Shown in pieces: positions 9,509-21,100 of a DNA stretch of 64,000 nt; the first letter of the stretch is position 1; each line of letters starts with the position of its first letter. The position numbers and the translations under genes were made by a program. The DNA is from Cafeteria roenbergensis (taxonomy: Eukaryota > Sar > Bigyra > Bicosoecida > Cafeteriaceae), in assembly GCA_008330645.1 (NCBI GenBank), contig VLTN01000020.1, positions 62,001-126,000 of the forward strand, in the 5' to 3' direction. The notes below the pieces were generated by a model that was not told the DNA's origin, searched no databases, and worked only from the letters and a program-made list of their open reading frames with translations.

Positions 9509-9611
9509 AATCTGCACCACGCTCTGCCGACAGACTCGCCGGCTCAGCGCGGCAGCTCCCAGGGAGGGTGCCAGCCGCACCCGCGGCGCAGCCGAGGCCG
9601 GACCGGTCGCG
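9509..9611. promoter_or_regulatory. Proximal upstream region of the CRAL-TRIO gene
   Basis: This is all that remains between the element's A1 edge and the CRAL-TRIO start codon. It is the right-hand part of the formerly shared divergent promoter. No specific motif was identified. Confidence 0.35.
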
Positions 9612-10502
9612 ATGGCCGCTGCTGTGCTCGCACATCGGGAAGAGGCGCCCGAGGCGGAGAACAAGTTCCGGCCCGCGGCTGCTGCCAGTGCGACCCACGA
9701 CAGCCCTGCTGCCATTGCAACCGTCCGCGAGTGGATAGACGAGCGCGGCGGCGACGGCTGGTCGGCCGAGGAGCGCAGCTGGGCACGGGGCGCGGCCCCT
9801 CGCTTCCTTCGGGCTCACCGCGGGGAGCTGGACAGCGCGAAAGCGGGCATCGGGCGCACCGTCGAGTGGCGGCGCACGGGAATCAAGCCAGACTCTTGGG
9901 CCGGCCGGTACTCCGAGGAGAACCACAAGTTCTGCTTCATTCCGCTTGGGCTGGACCTGTTCAGGAGGCCTGTAGTCTATGGCTGCCCGGCGCGCGCGTC
10001 GTGCTCCGACGTGGACTCGACCATCGACCACGTCGTGATGGACTTGGAGTACGCGTTTGCCAACGAGTTCGCGCCTGACCCGGAGGAGCGTTGCGCCGGC
10101 CAGTGGGTGTGGATCGTGGACTTCCACGGCTTTGGCCTGGCCCATGCAACGAACCCCTCGCTCGGCAGGCGCTTTGTGTCCGTTTTCGACCAGCACTGCC
10201 CCGAGCGGCTGGGCTGCCTGGTGCTGCTGGACCCGCCCTTTGTCTTTTCGATGCTCCTGGGAGCGCTGCGGCCGTTCTTGGACCCGGCAACGGCCCAAAA
10301 GATTGTCACCGTCTCTAGCAGCGACACGGAGGCCGAGTTGCGGGCAGTCCTCCCGGAGGACATGCTGGGCTGGGTCCTCGAGGCGCTCAGGCGCGAGCCT
10401 TCCCCAGGTTCCCTCCCCTTCCCGCTGCCAAGCTCTGCGTACTGGTCGCACCCGGCGGAGGACGCGTCGGAGTCTTCTGAGAAGCTGCCCGTGGCGGAAT
10501 GA
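9612..10502 (+). CDS. Sec14-like CRAL-TRIO lipid-binding protein
   Basis: This single exon of 296 residues starts at an ATG (MAAAVLAHREEAPEAE). Residues about 50-95 resemble the CRAL-TRIO N-terminal helical segment (RGAAPRFLRAHRGELDSAKAGIGRTVEWRR). The lipid-binding fold follows: RPVVYGC, WVWIVDFHGFGLAHA, SVFDQHCPERLGCLVLLDPPFVFSMLLGALRPFLDP, and then KIVTVSSS, LRAVLPEDMLGWVLEAL. The pattern of a beta strand ending in D-x-x-G-F, a central 'YPERL'-like stretch (here CPERL) and a helix leading to 'PFLD..T..KI' is typical of Sec14/CRAL-TRIO proteins. These bind phosphatidylinositol or other small hydrophobic ligands and move or present them at membranes. There is no signal peptide and it is likely cytosolic. 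The gene is convergent with its right neighbour, with 140 bp between stop codons. Ligand specificity cannot be told from the sequence. Confidence 0.85.
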   Translation: MAAAVLAHREEAPEAENKFRPAAAASATHDSPAAIATVREWIDERGGDGWSAEERSWARGAAPRFLRAHRGELDSAKAGIGRTVEWRRTGIKPDSWAGRYSEENHKFCFIPLGLDLFRRPVVYGCPARASCSDVDSTIDHVVMDLEYAFANEFAPDPEERCAGQWVWIVDFHGFGLAHATNPSLGRRFVSVFDQHCPERLGCLVLLDPPFVFSMLLGALRPFLDPATAQKIVTVSSSDTEAELRAVLPEDMLGWVLEALRREPSPGSLPFPLPSSAYWSHPAEDASESSEKLPVAE

Positions 10503-10642
10503 GTGGCCCGGCGCGTCCACAGGTGCGTGGCGGCCGAGAGGGCGCTGCGGCCCGCCCCCTGCCCATTCGTCTACTCATCTCGTTGCCACCATCCCGCATG
10601 CGTGCAGGCACGGTCGCACTCACACGCACCCGCGCAAGCAGC

Positions 10643-11737
10643 TCATGGCTCAGGCCCGGCTCTGCCCCGCTTCGCGGAGGGCTCCTCCTCTGAGGGCAGG
10701 TCCCCGCCGCCGCTCTGCACGCCCGCCGCAGCTGCAGCCAGCGCAGACTGGGGCAGCGAAGCCTGCGCCTCAACCGCCTCTGCGCCTTCGTCATCGGCGG
10801 GAAGCACGACCACTGCGCCCGCCTGGTCCGCCACGCTGGCAGCGCCGGCCGGAGCCAGAACGCCAGTGCCCGCCTCCTCCACGTCGTGCGTCGTGGTCGC
10901 CACTCGCGCCCGCTGGGCAAGCTTCACGGCACCGTCGTGGAGGTAGAGCCAGGGAGAGGGGGTGCCCAGCTCGGCCGCTCGATAGCCCAGCAGCACGTTG
11001 CAGTTGGGGCAGGCCACCGGGTACTGCCACTCGGCAACGTCGCCCCCCCGCTTCAGCAGGCGCCGAGGGACTCGGCAAACCCGCAAGCGCCGCAGCGTCG
11101 TCGTCTCGCTCACAGCCGTGGCGCCGTCCGTGGACCGCCGGGGAAGCGCCTCCAAGTCATGCCCTGGCTCGAGGTTCAGCACCACGTCCCCGCACACGAC
11201 GCAGGCGTACGAATCCGTGGCCATCAGTTGCTCCCGCATCATGCGCTGCAGCCGTTGCTTCTCGGCATTGTGGTCCCGCTTCTTTGTGCTGTCCTTGTCG
11301 AAGTCCACGGCAATGCCGCTGCCCTTGCCGCCAAACGCGTGGCCCTGGTGCTTGCGCATCGCACTCGTCGCGTACCGAGCATCCTCAAAATCCACAAAGC
11401 ACATGCGGCGCACAGGCCGCAGCCCAAGAAAGCCCGGCTCTCCCTTGAACAGGTCCTCGACCATGTCCATTGTGACGCCCGAAGGAATTGCCGTCACGTA
11501 CAGCGTCTTGTTCGTCCGCGTGCGGGTGACAGCACCACCGGCATACACCCCCGCTGCTCCTCCTGCGTTTCAGGGCACTCGGTCATCTCGGGACGGGAAG
11601 CAGTGGCCGGGGGCCGCTGCAATTGCTTGGGCAACTCGAGAGCGCGGCTGTCGGGGGCAGCATCAGGGCGACTAACCACCGCCGCCCGAGCCCCTGAACA
11701 TCTCTTTGCTGATGATGTCAGTGCGTCGGGTCTCCAT
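10643..11737 (-). CDS. RRM domain fused to a STEEP1-like domain, two exons
   Basis: Exon 1 (11737-11680, METRRTDIISKEMFRGSGG) and exon 2 (11562-10643) join in phase 1 across an intron of about 114 nt; an alternative donor three bases further in (exon end 11677) would add one Gly. The product is about 325 residues. Residues 37-110 form an RRM of the RBPMS/Whi3 kind (KTLYVTAIPSG, MCFVDFEDARYATSAM, GIAVDFDKD). Residues 138-236 resemble STEEP1 (CXorf56/UPF0428): YACVVCGDVVLNLE, LEALPRR, a CPNC pair and LHDGAVKLAQ, with paired Cys at 140/143 and 204/207 that could bind zinc. The tail is acidic, Ala-rich and ends in basic residues. STEEP1 relatives are found in spliceosome-associated contexts and, in animals, in STING trafficking; an RNA-related role is inferred from the RRM. 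I do not know the fusion from textbook members. Confidence 0.8.
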
Positions 11738-12182
11738 GGCTGCAGGGGCGCCCACCCCTCGGCGCGGCAGCCGGGGCGAGTGGCCAGGCTTTTGCAGAGT
11801 TGTCGCGCGAGTTGGAGAGGCAGAGCGTTCTTCTGCCCGGCTGGGAATGAAGCAAATCGACTGCGGCCCGGTCCTCATCGTGCTTGCCGCCGGCCGCAAC
11901 AGTTCGGTCGGCCAGTCCCCCGGTTGTGCATCGTCAGGGCGCGCGGCAAGTGGTTTGCTGAACGTTGTGGTGCTGCGTCAGGGCGAGTTTGCTGCGAAGC
12001 CGGCCTTGCCACGCGTCGGGGCCAATCAGCACGCCCAACTCTGCCGAGAGGGGAGCGGACCTGTTCGGCCACAAGAGCCAGCAGCCAAACAAGCGCGGCT
12101 CAATATGCGGCGGTGAGGCGCTCGGCAAGCTTCAACGGCTACCCGCACTCAGAGCGACTCGGTTGGCTCGCGCGGCGCCTGA
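11738..12182. other. Intergenic region, tandem minus-strand genes
   Basis: This 445 bp lies between the end of the giant PX-protein gene and the start of the RRM-STEEP1 gene. It should contain the promoter of the latter and the 3' untranslated region of the former. Open frames here are short and lack features of coding sequence. No RNA gene was recognised. Confidence 0.4.
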
Positions 12183-15100
12183 TCAGCCAGGACGGCCAGC
12201 CAGCGCCTGCGGTGCGCCGGCGCCGCTGGCTCCTTGCTGCGCCGCTTGCGGCGGGGGTGGAGGCGGCGCGCGTCGTGGCTGTGTGCTGGCGGTTGACGCG
12301 CGGCTCCCCCTTCGCCGCCGACGGGAGGCCGTGGTCAAGTCCACAACAATCGCGGGGGCGGCGGGGCGGCCCACGCCGTCGACGCCCCGGCTGTGGCCTG
12401 CAGCCGTGATATACGCCGAGCGAAGGTTGGCCACGGCCGGGGCTGGCAGGGCGGAGGCCCCGCCACCCACGCCCGCGCCCGGGAAGGGGAGCCCTGGCAG
12501 CGTGCTTGCGTCCGCACGAGCGCCCGCGCCCAGCGCCTCGTCCAAGAAGGCGTCCGCTGCATGCTCGATCGCATCCTTCGAGTCTCTCGCCAGCTCGGCC
12601 AGCGCTGCCTCAGCCCGCAGCTGGGATTGGGGAGCGTGGCGGGCCAGAAGTCGCCCGCCTCCGCCTCCCTCAGTGACCTCCCCGTCTCGGCCAGGCTCCT
12701 GCAAGGCGAGGCCTGTCCCAGGTGCAGCCTGCACGGCCACGCGTGCCTGGGCTGGAGGCAGGCTGGCGGGCGCAGCGGCAGCGCTCGGTGGCCAATCGTC
12801 GTCGTCGTCAACGCGACGGCGGCGCGCGGCGGAGGCCTCTCGAAGCAGCGCGAGCAGCTCCGCGTCCAGCGATGCGCCCAGGGGCACAGAGTCGGAGTCG
12901 CTTCCCTCCCCAGTCCCGACGCTGCCGTCGTGGATGATAGCTTCGTCGCGGGCTTGCTGCGCCGTATCGGCAGCCGGCGCCGGGCTGCGTCCGTTTCCGC
13001 GCAGCATCCCCGCAGCCAGGAGAAGCGCCGCCTCTTCGTCAGCCGCCGCGGCAGGATCCGCCGAGCTGCTGCTGCCGCCGCCGCCACCGCCGTCGCCGTC
13101 GCCGTCGGAGTCATCGTCGCTGGCGCTGTCCGCGTCGTGGTCCTCGGGGTCCACGTGGCCCGTGCGCGGAGCAAGGAGCGTGCCTGCCGCCTCTGGGCCC
13201 GGCGGAGTCGGGAAGGCTGCAGATGCGGAGCAGCTGCGCTGGCTCAGGGCATCCGAAGTTGCGGGGCTCGGACCGCGCTCGGGCTGAGGAGCACCCTCCC
13301 CCGCTTGCGCAGGGTGAACGTGGTCGTTGGCCTCTGTCTCGGCGCCTGCTTCCGACGGCGTGTAGACGCTCCAGCCGTCCGCTTCGTCGTCGTCTGCGAT
13401 GCTCATGGCAGGAGCAGCGGCCGCGCCGCCAGCAACACAACCGCCTCCGCTCGTGGCATCGCCCAATGCCTGTTCAGCGGCCCGCCTGCTCTTGGGCATT
13501 GCATCCGCCCAATCGTCGTGGTTCCGGGCGGCGCGGTGGGTAGAGGTGGTGCCCGAGCGAGCCTGGGCCACGGCGCTGCTCACAAGCGCAGTGTAGGCCT
13601 GCTCGGCCGCTCGCCGCCGCGCTGGCCGGGCCACCGCGACGTCCAGCTCGTCTGGGGCAACCCCCAGCCGCTCCGCCTCGTGCTCCATCGCTGCATGCAT
13701 GCTCTCGGCAATCGCCGCCACGGTGCCGCCGAGCGAGCCTGGCTCCGCGGCGCCGCCTCGGCCACGCCGGGCGGCAGCAGCAACTTGTGCGAGGCCGGGG
13801 GTGTCGCTGCGCCCCCTAGCGTCGCGAGGGGACAGCCGGTGCTCTGCAGGAGGCCCTGAGGCGTGCGACACCCCGAGGCGGGTGCGCGGGCCGGGGCGCC
13901 GCGCGGAGGTGCGGCAAGCCATCGCGGCAGCGTCGACGTCGTCGCGCGTCTCTTCCACGAGCCACGAGCCGTCAGCCTCGTCGAACTGGCTGTGCTGCCG
14001 CTGCTGCGCGCCCGCCAGACCCACGCCCGACGTCCACGCCTCCCACGGCTTCGCGCGCGGCTGGGCAGCCACTGGCTCGTAGCCCTCCAGGTCGGCGCTG
14101 TGCATCGACGAGCCGCTGTCCCACTCTTGCTTCTGCTCGTGTTCCAAACCAGCGGGGGCACCATCAGCCTCCTCGGCGTCTTCCGTGGCCCAGCTCCTGC
14201 CGCTGAAGGAGTCGCGCCTGCCCGGGCCAGCGCCCGAGCGATCGAAGGAGCCGTTGTCGGACCGATCCTCGCTTGAGGAATCTGGCGTGCTCGCGAAGCT
14301 GCGCATGCTCCAGAGGAGCGTCTGCCGCCGGGCGTCCGACAAGGCCTTGGCCACAGCCTCGGCCCTCGCCGCCTCCTGCGCCTCTTGGGAGGCCACGACC
14401 GCGGCAGCCTCGGCAGCAGCTCGCTCCTCCGCAGCGTCGGCGCCCGCCAGCCGCAGCAGCAGCGCCCCCTCGTGGGATCCGCGAACCCGTCCTCCGGGCT
14501 CGTCGCCGTCGCTGGGGCCGGGAAGCCGCCTCACGCCGGCGCGAGCAGCGTGCCACACCCGGATGGTGAGCAGTGCCGTGCGAAGGTGCTGTCCGGGGCT
14601 GTCGAGGAAGGCCAGAAGCGCACGGCCGGCCCACGCGGCCGGGCAGCGCACCAGAGCCCGAAGGTAGCGCTCCAGCGAAGCACGGCGGCGCTCGACGAAG
14701 CCGGGAACCGTGGACGAGGAGAGCCGCTGGCGCTGCAGCGACGGAGGCAGGTCCCCGACGGGGCAGCCTGGCAGGCGCGCAACCTCCGCCCGCACCCGCT
14801 GGTCAAGTTCGTCAAACGCGGAGAAGCGATGCGACCGGCGCCACTGGAGGCGTCCCAGGCCGATGCGGACAGAATAGACCGTGTAGTGCTTCTGGGCGTC
14901 GCGACGGCGGCTGCTGCTGGGCACGGCCACTGCCAAAGAGTGGACGAGCCCACGGCCCATGTACGGGCTTGTCAGCGGCACAAGCGTCTGGAGCGACGCG
15001 GTGAACGCCCGCTGCAGCGATTCGCGCGACAGCGCAGCACCCAGGGAGGCGGCGCCGCCAGCCCGGGCGCCGCCAGCCCGGGCGCCGCCAGCTCCTCCCT

Positions 15101-18100
15101 GGGTCGACGCAACGGCTTCCCGCACCAGCTCCAGGGCAACTGCCATGCCTGACCTGCGCGCAGCAGTGGTCAGCCCGGCCGGTCCGTGCTCCGGGTTGGC
15201 TGGCGGCGATGTCGCGTCCTCCGCCAGCTGGGCCATGGCCGCAGCCGCGCCTGGGTTGTTCACGAGCTCAAGAGCGTTGAAGAGCCTGGAGCCCCGGCCG
15301 ACGTGGACGGCGGCTTCTCGGGCAGCCGCAGCCGCAACCACGGCAGCACGGGCCGCACGCGTGACGGGGGCCTCGTCGACCACGATCCTCACGCGCCCGC
15401 TGACCCACCCGACAAGCCGGCCCGCTCGCCACAGCGGCACCGAAAACGTCTTCCCTGGCTTCCCTCCCCGAATCCCGCCGGTCGCCTCGGGGCGGGCGCA
15501 GGACAGGGCGGTCGCGGCGGCGGCGCGCTTGACCCCCACGCTGCCTGAGCCCGCAGCCAGCTCGTCCTCGTCCTCTTCTTCGTCCTCGTCGAATTCGGCA
15601 GCTTCGTCGCCGTCGCCGGCTTCACCTCCCGCACTGCCGGCGCCTGTGTCGTCCCATGCACTGCCGCCTGCGCCCGAGGCGGGCTCGGTGCGGGTTGCTG
15701 GCCCGTCGCCAGCTCCCGGGGCGGGCTCCCCACCCTCGCTGCCGCCTGCAAAGGCAGACCCGCCCGTCGACCCGTCGCGCTGGTCTCCGTCGTGCTGCCT
15801 CACAACGGCTTCTGACGACGCGTCGCCAGTGCTGTGCCGGCCCGATCTTTGCCCTCCTGCGGCAAACCCAGCAGAGACGCTGCCATCGTCCTCCGCCCAC
15901 ACGGAGCCCTCAGTGCCGCTCTCCGCATCGCTCTCCGAGCTGCTGTCGTCGCCGGCACGCGTCGTCAAGCCAGCCGTCAGGTGGGGCGGCACTGTGCCTG
16001 TCCGGACCTGCTGTCGCAGCGTCGCCAGCGCTCGGTGGGCCTGCACCCGGCCCGCGGCGTCCAGCCTTGCCCCAGAGCGCCCTGTTCCGTCAGAGGCGAG
16101 CGAAGCTGCCGCCCTTGCCGCGCCGGCCTCCAGCGAGTCGGGGAGTGATGCCACCCCAGGAGCCGGCTGCGCGAAACCGTGCTGCAGGCACCCGTCCAGG
16201 GCCACCACCCCGGCGCCCACGACCGTCACGCCGTGCTCTGATCGTCCCACAGGGAGCGACTCCACTGCCCCGCCCGAAGGCCAGTCCTTCGCCAGCGCCT
16301 CGATCCGGATCGACATGCCCTCCAGAAAGCGCGCGTCGCCCACAGCCGAAGGCAGTGCCGGAAGTGCGCCGCCCAGCCACTCGAACAGCGTCCCCGTGCC
16401 CGCCTTGCGCGACACAGCGTCAGCGTCCGCCGTCGCATCATCGCCACCCCACTGCTGCCATCCAAGCGGGTGGCTGGCTCGAACTCCCGGGGGCGCGGTC
16501 CCGTCCTGGTCTCCGTGCAGCGCAAGCGCCGCTGCGCTGGACACCACAGAGCCGCCCTGGCCCGCGTCGGAGAGCGAGTGGAGGGCGTGCGCCAGCCTGG
16601 GCCCAGCGGCGCCGCTTGCGGTGGCTCTCAGGCCGCTGTTGTTCTCGCCGTCGATGCCCACAAAGGGCGTCGCGCACGTTTCAGAGCCAGCCTGGGAAGC
16701 CGCAGTAGGGCTGCTAGCCTGGGGGGAGGCTCCATCGGCAGGCCAGTCGCCGCTGGAAGCGCCGGGGTGGGGTTGCCCCGCAACGGAGCTGCGGAGCCGA
16801 GCGCTCACAGAAGCTCGGCGAAGGTGCAACGCGGCGCGGGCAGTGGCGCTGCGAGACCGCCCGGCCGCGGAGATGCCACCGATGGCCTCTTTGCGCACAG
16901 ACACGCGCCGCTCCAAGTCGTCTGCCTGCGTGCTGCGGCGCACGTCAGCCATGGCCTTGGCGGAAAGGCTTGCGCCAGCCGCGGGCGCGGACTCCACGGC
17001 TGCCGAGCCGAAGCCTGTGCCCCACACCCGAAGCGAAATCTGCCCCGGAGGCCGAAGGCGCGCTCCGTCCCCAGCAAGGGCCGAGCCGTCAAAGTCGCCG
17101 CGGCTGCCGAAGCCTCCTGCCCCCGCGAACCTCACGCCGTGGGGCCGAGAGCCGGCGCCTCCCTCTGCCTCCAGCTCCGGCAGCACTACCGACACCGACT
17201 CGAGCACAACCCGCGCCCTGCCGAACAGTGAGAACCGCGCCGACGCGTCGCCGCGAATGGCGACCCCGCAGCTGCTGTCTGCCACAGGCAGGGACCCGGC
17301 GCCAGTGGGCGACACGACGGCGTCGCGCGCCACGGCCAGCAGGGACACCGCGTCGCTGTTGCGCGCCCGGCAGCCCGGCCGGCGAACGGGGCGGAGCGCG
17401 GCGGTTGCGGCCTCGGCCTCGGAGATCATCGCCGCCCTCGCCGCTGGCCCTCCCGTGGGCAGCAAGAGCCCGGCCGAAGCGCGCACCACGCGGGCCACCT
17501 GCTGGGCGATGCGCTTCGCGCGCCTGGCGCCCATGATGGCCCGGGCATGCCGGTCTTCCGCCAGGACTGTCGGCGGCGGGGGAAGCGCCAGGTCCAGCAC
17601 CGCAGCCACAGGCGCTGTGAGCGGAAAGGTCGCCGGAACAAGATCCTCACCGGGACCGCCGGTGCCTGGGGCCAGCGAAGCGGCTGCCCTGGCCGGCCTT
17701 CCAGGCCTTCCCCGCCCCTGGTGGGGGCTGCCGGGTCCCTTGATCCACGCCGCAGCCGCCATGGCACCGACCGCAATGGCGGAGGAGTCGTAGGCGAGGA
17801 GCCTGACTCTCCTCTCCCACGAGGACCCCTCCGAGCAGCGCCACAGCACGCGCGCTCGCCAGGAAGGCAGACCCCCGACGGGGCCGGCGGAGGTCAGGGT
17901 CCGGGCGTCGCCAGCGGAGAAGAGGGAGCGGCTGGCCTCGGACGCGGCGGCCACTTCCCGGTCGATTCCGCCGCCGACCTCGGCAGCCGTTTCCGGCAGC
18001 GCCGACTCCGCCAAGCCCTCGGCAGTGGCCAGCTCTGCCATCGGGGCAGCCCCGTCCGCTGACCACCGCACACTTGGAGCGTGCAGCCGAGCTGCCATGG

Positions 18101-21100
18101 GCGCCAGAGACGTCTCGGTCGCGTCTGGCGGAGCAGCGGCTGTACGCGGAGCTCGACGGCGGCGGTGCCGGTTTCGCGCGCCAGCAACGCCTTCCTCGTC
18201 GCTCTCGGACGACGAGGATTCGGCCGAGGACGTCGACGACGAGGCGCCTTCGTCGCCCCCTTCCGTGTGGCGCAAGGCGCCTGCAGCTCCAGAGGACGCG
18301 CGGGGCTGGGCTGCCTTGCGCCCGAACATGGCCGCCATCCGGAGCCCGAGCCAGCCGCTCGGCGCTGCAGCGCCGCTGCGAGAGGCCGACGGTGCGCCCG
18401 GGGCGCTTGCCGGAGACGCGAAGGACGTGGCGCGGCTTTGGCCAGCAGCAGCAGCCGCTGCGCCTGCGACGCGCCGTGCCCTCGAGGCGACGTCGTTTGC
18501 AGTTGCGACCTGCTTGGCAATCGCAGCCGACACCTCATCGTACGAGGCGAGCATCGCGACGGCGTCCTCCAGGGCGAGCGTGTCCACTGCCGGCTCGATG
18601 GGCCTGGGGTGCTTCGGAATGGACCCCGCGCTGAGCACGAGCCGGGTCTTGGACCGCGAAGGAGCGGCCACTGGCGAGAGCAGCTGGGCCTCGCTCTCCC
18701 CTGCGACGGTGCCTCTCCGCGTGCGGCCGGCCCAGCCAGCCAGCAGGCTTGCTCTTCCTGCACTCAGCCCGCCAGTCCCCGCTGCCGCGGCTTCCGCGTC
18801 CGGGCCGCCGGCCGCTGCTCCGGGAGATCCGGTGCTGCTGGCAGAGCTTGCCCCAGAGGCGCAAGCAAGCGCGCAGGCGAGGGCGCTCGCCGACGCGTCA
18901 GCCGCGGACAGCCGCCGAGAGCGGCCCTGGGTCACGAAGGCGCCCAGGGGACCGGCGTCGCTCCTCGCTGCGGAAGAGCCAGCCATGGAAGCCTGCGGGC
19001 TGACGGCGGAGCCCGCTTCGCTGCGCCGCGACCGCTCGGCGATGCTGCGCCGCGATGCCGCGGAGGCCCTGGTCGCCTCCGCTTCCCACTCGCTAACCTC
19101 GCGGACAACGTCGCTGGGGGGCGCCCCTCCCACCGTCAGTGCAAGCGACGGGTCGCCGCGGAGCGGAAAGGTCGGGGAAAACCCGATCGCGCCCTCCACC
19201 CAGCCGCTGAGGGCTCCGCCCCGGGCCTGCGACAGCGACAAGCCGTCCCGGGCCACCAGCTGCGCCAGCCGGGCGCCAGACCGGTCCGCCCCCGACCGGG
19301 TGGGCGGCTCCATCGTGCCTTTGACGGCAGCACCGGCGGCCAGCCGCTGCTGCGCCGCCAAGCGGGCCCAGGGAAGGTGGAGGAGGCGCCACAGCGGACC
19401 GTGGCGCCTCTGCCTCTCCAGAAACTGGGGCAGGTGGGGACAGGCCCAGGCTGCCGGCCGGGCGGCGACGGAGGCAAGCCACGTCTGCAGAGCCGCCCTT
19501 CTTCGCGCAAAAATTGCCCGTCGCAGCCTCGACGCCGTGGTGGACTTGACGGCCGGAAAGTCCGGCAGCTCCGGTGGCGTCCATGCGACCCCGGTGCTGC
19601 TGCGGGGGCCGGATCCCAAGCCGGAGGCGTCTGCCGACCACGCAGGCCGCAGCCGGTCAGCGCTCAGCCGCCTGCCGGCGCCAGCTCCGCCCTCACCGCT
19701 TGCGGCCGATGCCTCCCCCATGTCGTCCTCCAGCACCGCCTGAACGCCCTCGCTAGCGGCCTTGTCGCTCAGCTGGGCCGCGGCGCTCCGGCCATCGTAC
19801 AGGGACGCAAAGGCTACGAGGCGCCGGTAGAGCGCCTCGAACTCCGCCATGGACCGGTGCACCGCCCAGCTTGCGGGCTCGCCCGGCAGCAGCATGCCTC
19901 CGGCCGCTGGCCCATCTAGCGGCGGGCGCGAGGATGCAGCCGCACCGCGGCTGGCCTCAGCAACCCCGCCCGAGACTGCCGTCGGAATCGTCACACGGAT
20001 CCGGTACAGCTTCGTCTTCCCCTCTCCCGCGCCGTCGCCGCTGCTGGCAGCGTCAAGCTGCAGCCCGCCCAGAGCACCAGTGGCGGGCTGGCGGCTTGCC
20101 GGCCCAGGGGCGGCCCGTCCGCCCCCTGCGTCGCCCAGGCCAGTCCCGGCAACGGACCCGCGCCCCTGCCTCGCCTTACCGCCGCCGTGGCCGCTCGAGG
20201 ACTGTCCCCCGCTTGCGCCCGCAGAGCCGCTCTTGAGAGCTCCGCCGCGCGCCACGGCAACGCTCGCTCTCCGCTCGGCCGTGCCTTGGGCAGACGCAGC
20301 GCTGAGCGCGCCGATGATCCGGATCTTGCCTCGCATCTTTCCCCACAGCTCCGCGCCTGACCGGTGAGAACCAGGCCCCGCCTCAGCCGCCGACCGCACA
20401 GTCGTGGGCGCTCGCGTCCCGCTGCTCGACTCCGCCCGAAAGCCGGCAGCCGAGGCAGACATGTCCACCGGCTCGCCGCCAGCCCTGGCCGGAGACCGGC
20501 CCTCGTGCGGGTTGACTTGGTGGCCGGAGTGGTGCTGCTGCGCCTGGCGAAGCGCACGCGAGCGGAGGTGGGGAGGCAGGCGCCGACGGGCGGCGGCGCC
20601 CGCCCGCCCGGGGCTGGCCGCAGCTTGCAGAAGCGGGGTTGGGGTCGTGGCCACGCGCCCCGGCGTGCTTGGCACTGGCGCGCCCACTGGTGCGCGTGGC
20701 GTGCCCGATGCCACGGCCGGGGCAGACGGGCGTGACCGCCGAATCGGCGTCGCCGCGGTCTTGGCGCGCTGGGCAGCGTGCGCCGCCGCCTCTGTCGCGT
20801 CGCTCAGCTTATCGAACAGCGCGCCGGCGCCCTCCGTCCGAGAGCGCCGAGTGACTGCGGCCACCGCGGTGCCCTCAAGGTCGAGAACGAGCCCAAGGAG
20901 GCAGGCGGCCTCCCAGCGGTTGTGCGGCGCGGCAAAGCCCGCGAGGAACCAGCCTGCCCCGACCATCGCAGCCGCGGCCGCTGCCTTGGTGACCACCAGC
21001 GGGGGGCAAGGCAGCCGCTCGGCGCCCAGTGCCTTGGGAGGGAAGTGCGTCGGGAGGGCCGGGCCGGGGACGGGCACCACTGGCCTTGGCAGCGTGGCGA

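Noticed and set aside
14959-17793. Long plus-strand open frame of 944 codons
   Set aside because: It is antisense to the giant PX-protein exon. GC-rich DNA with strong codon bias opens the opposite frames, and the translation has no domain or sensible composition.
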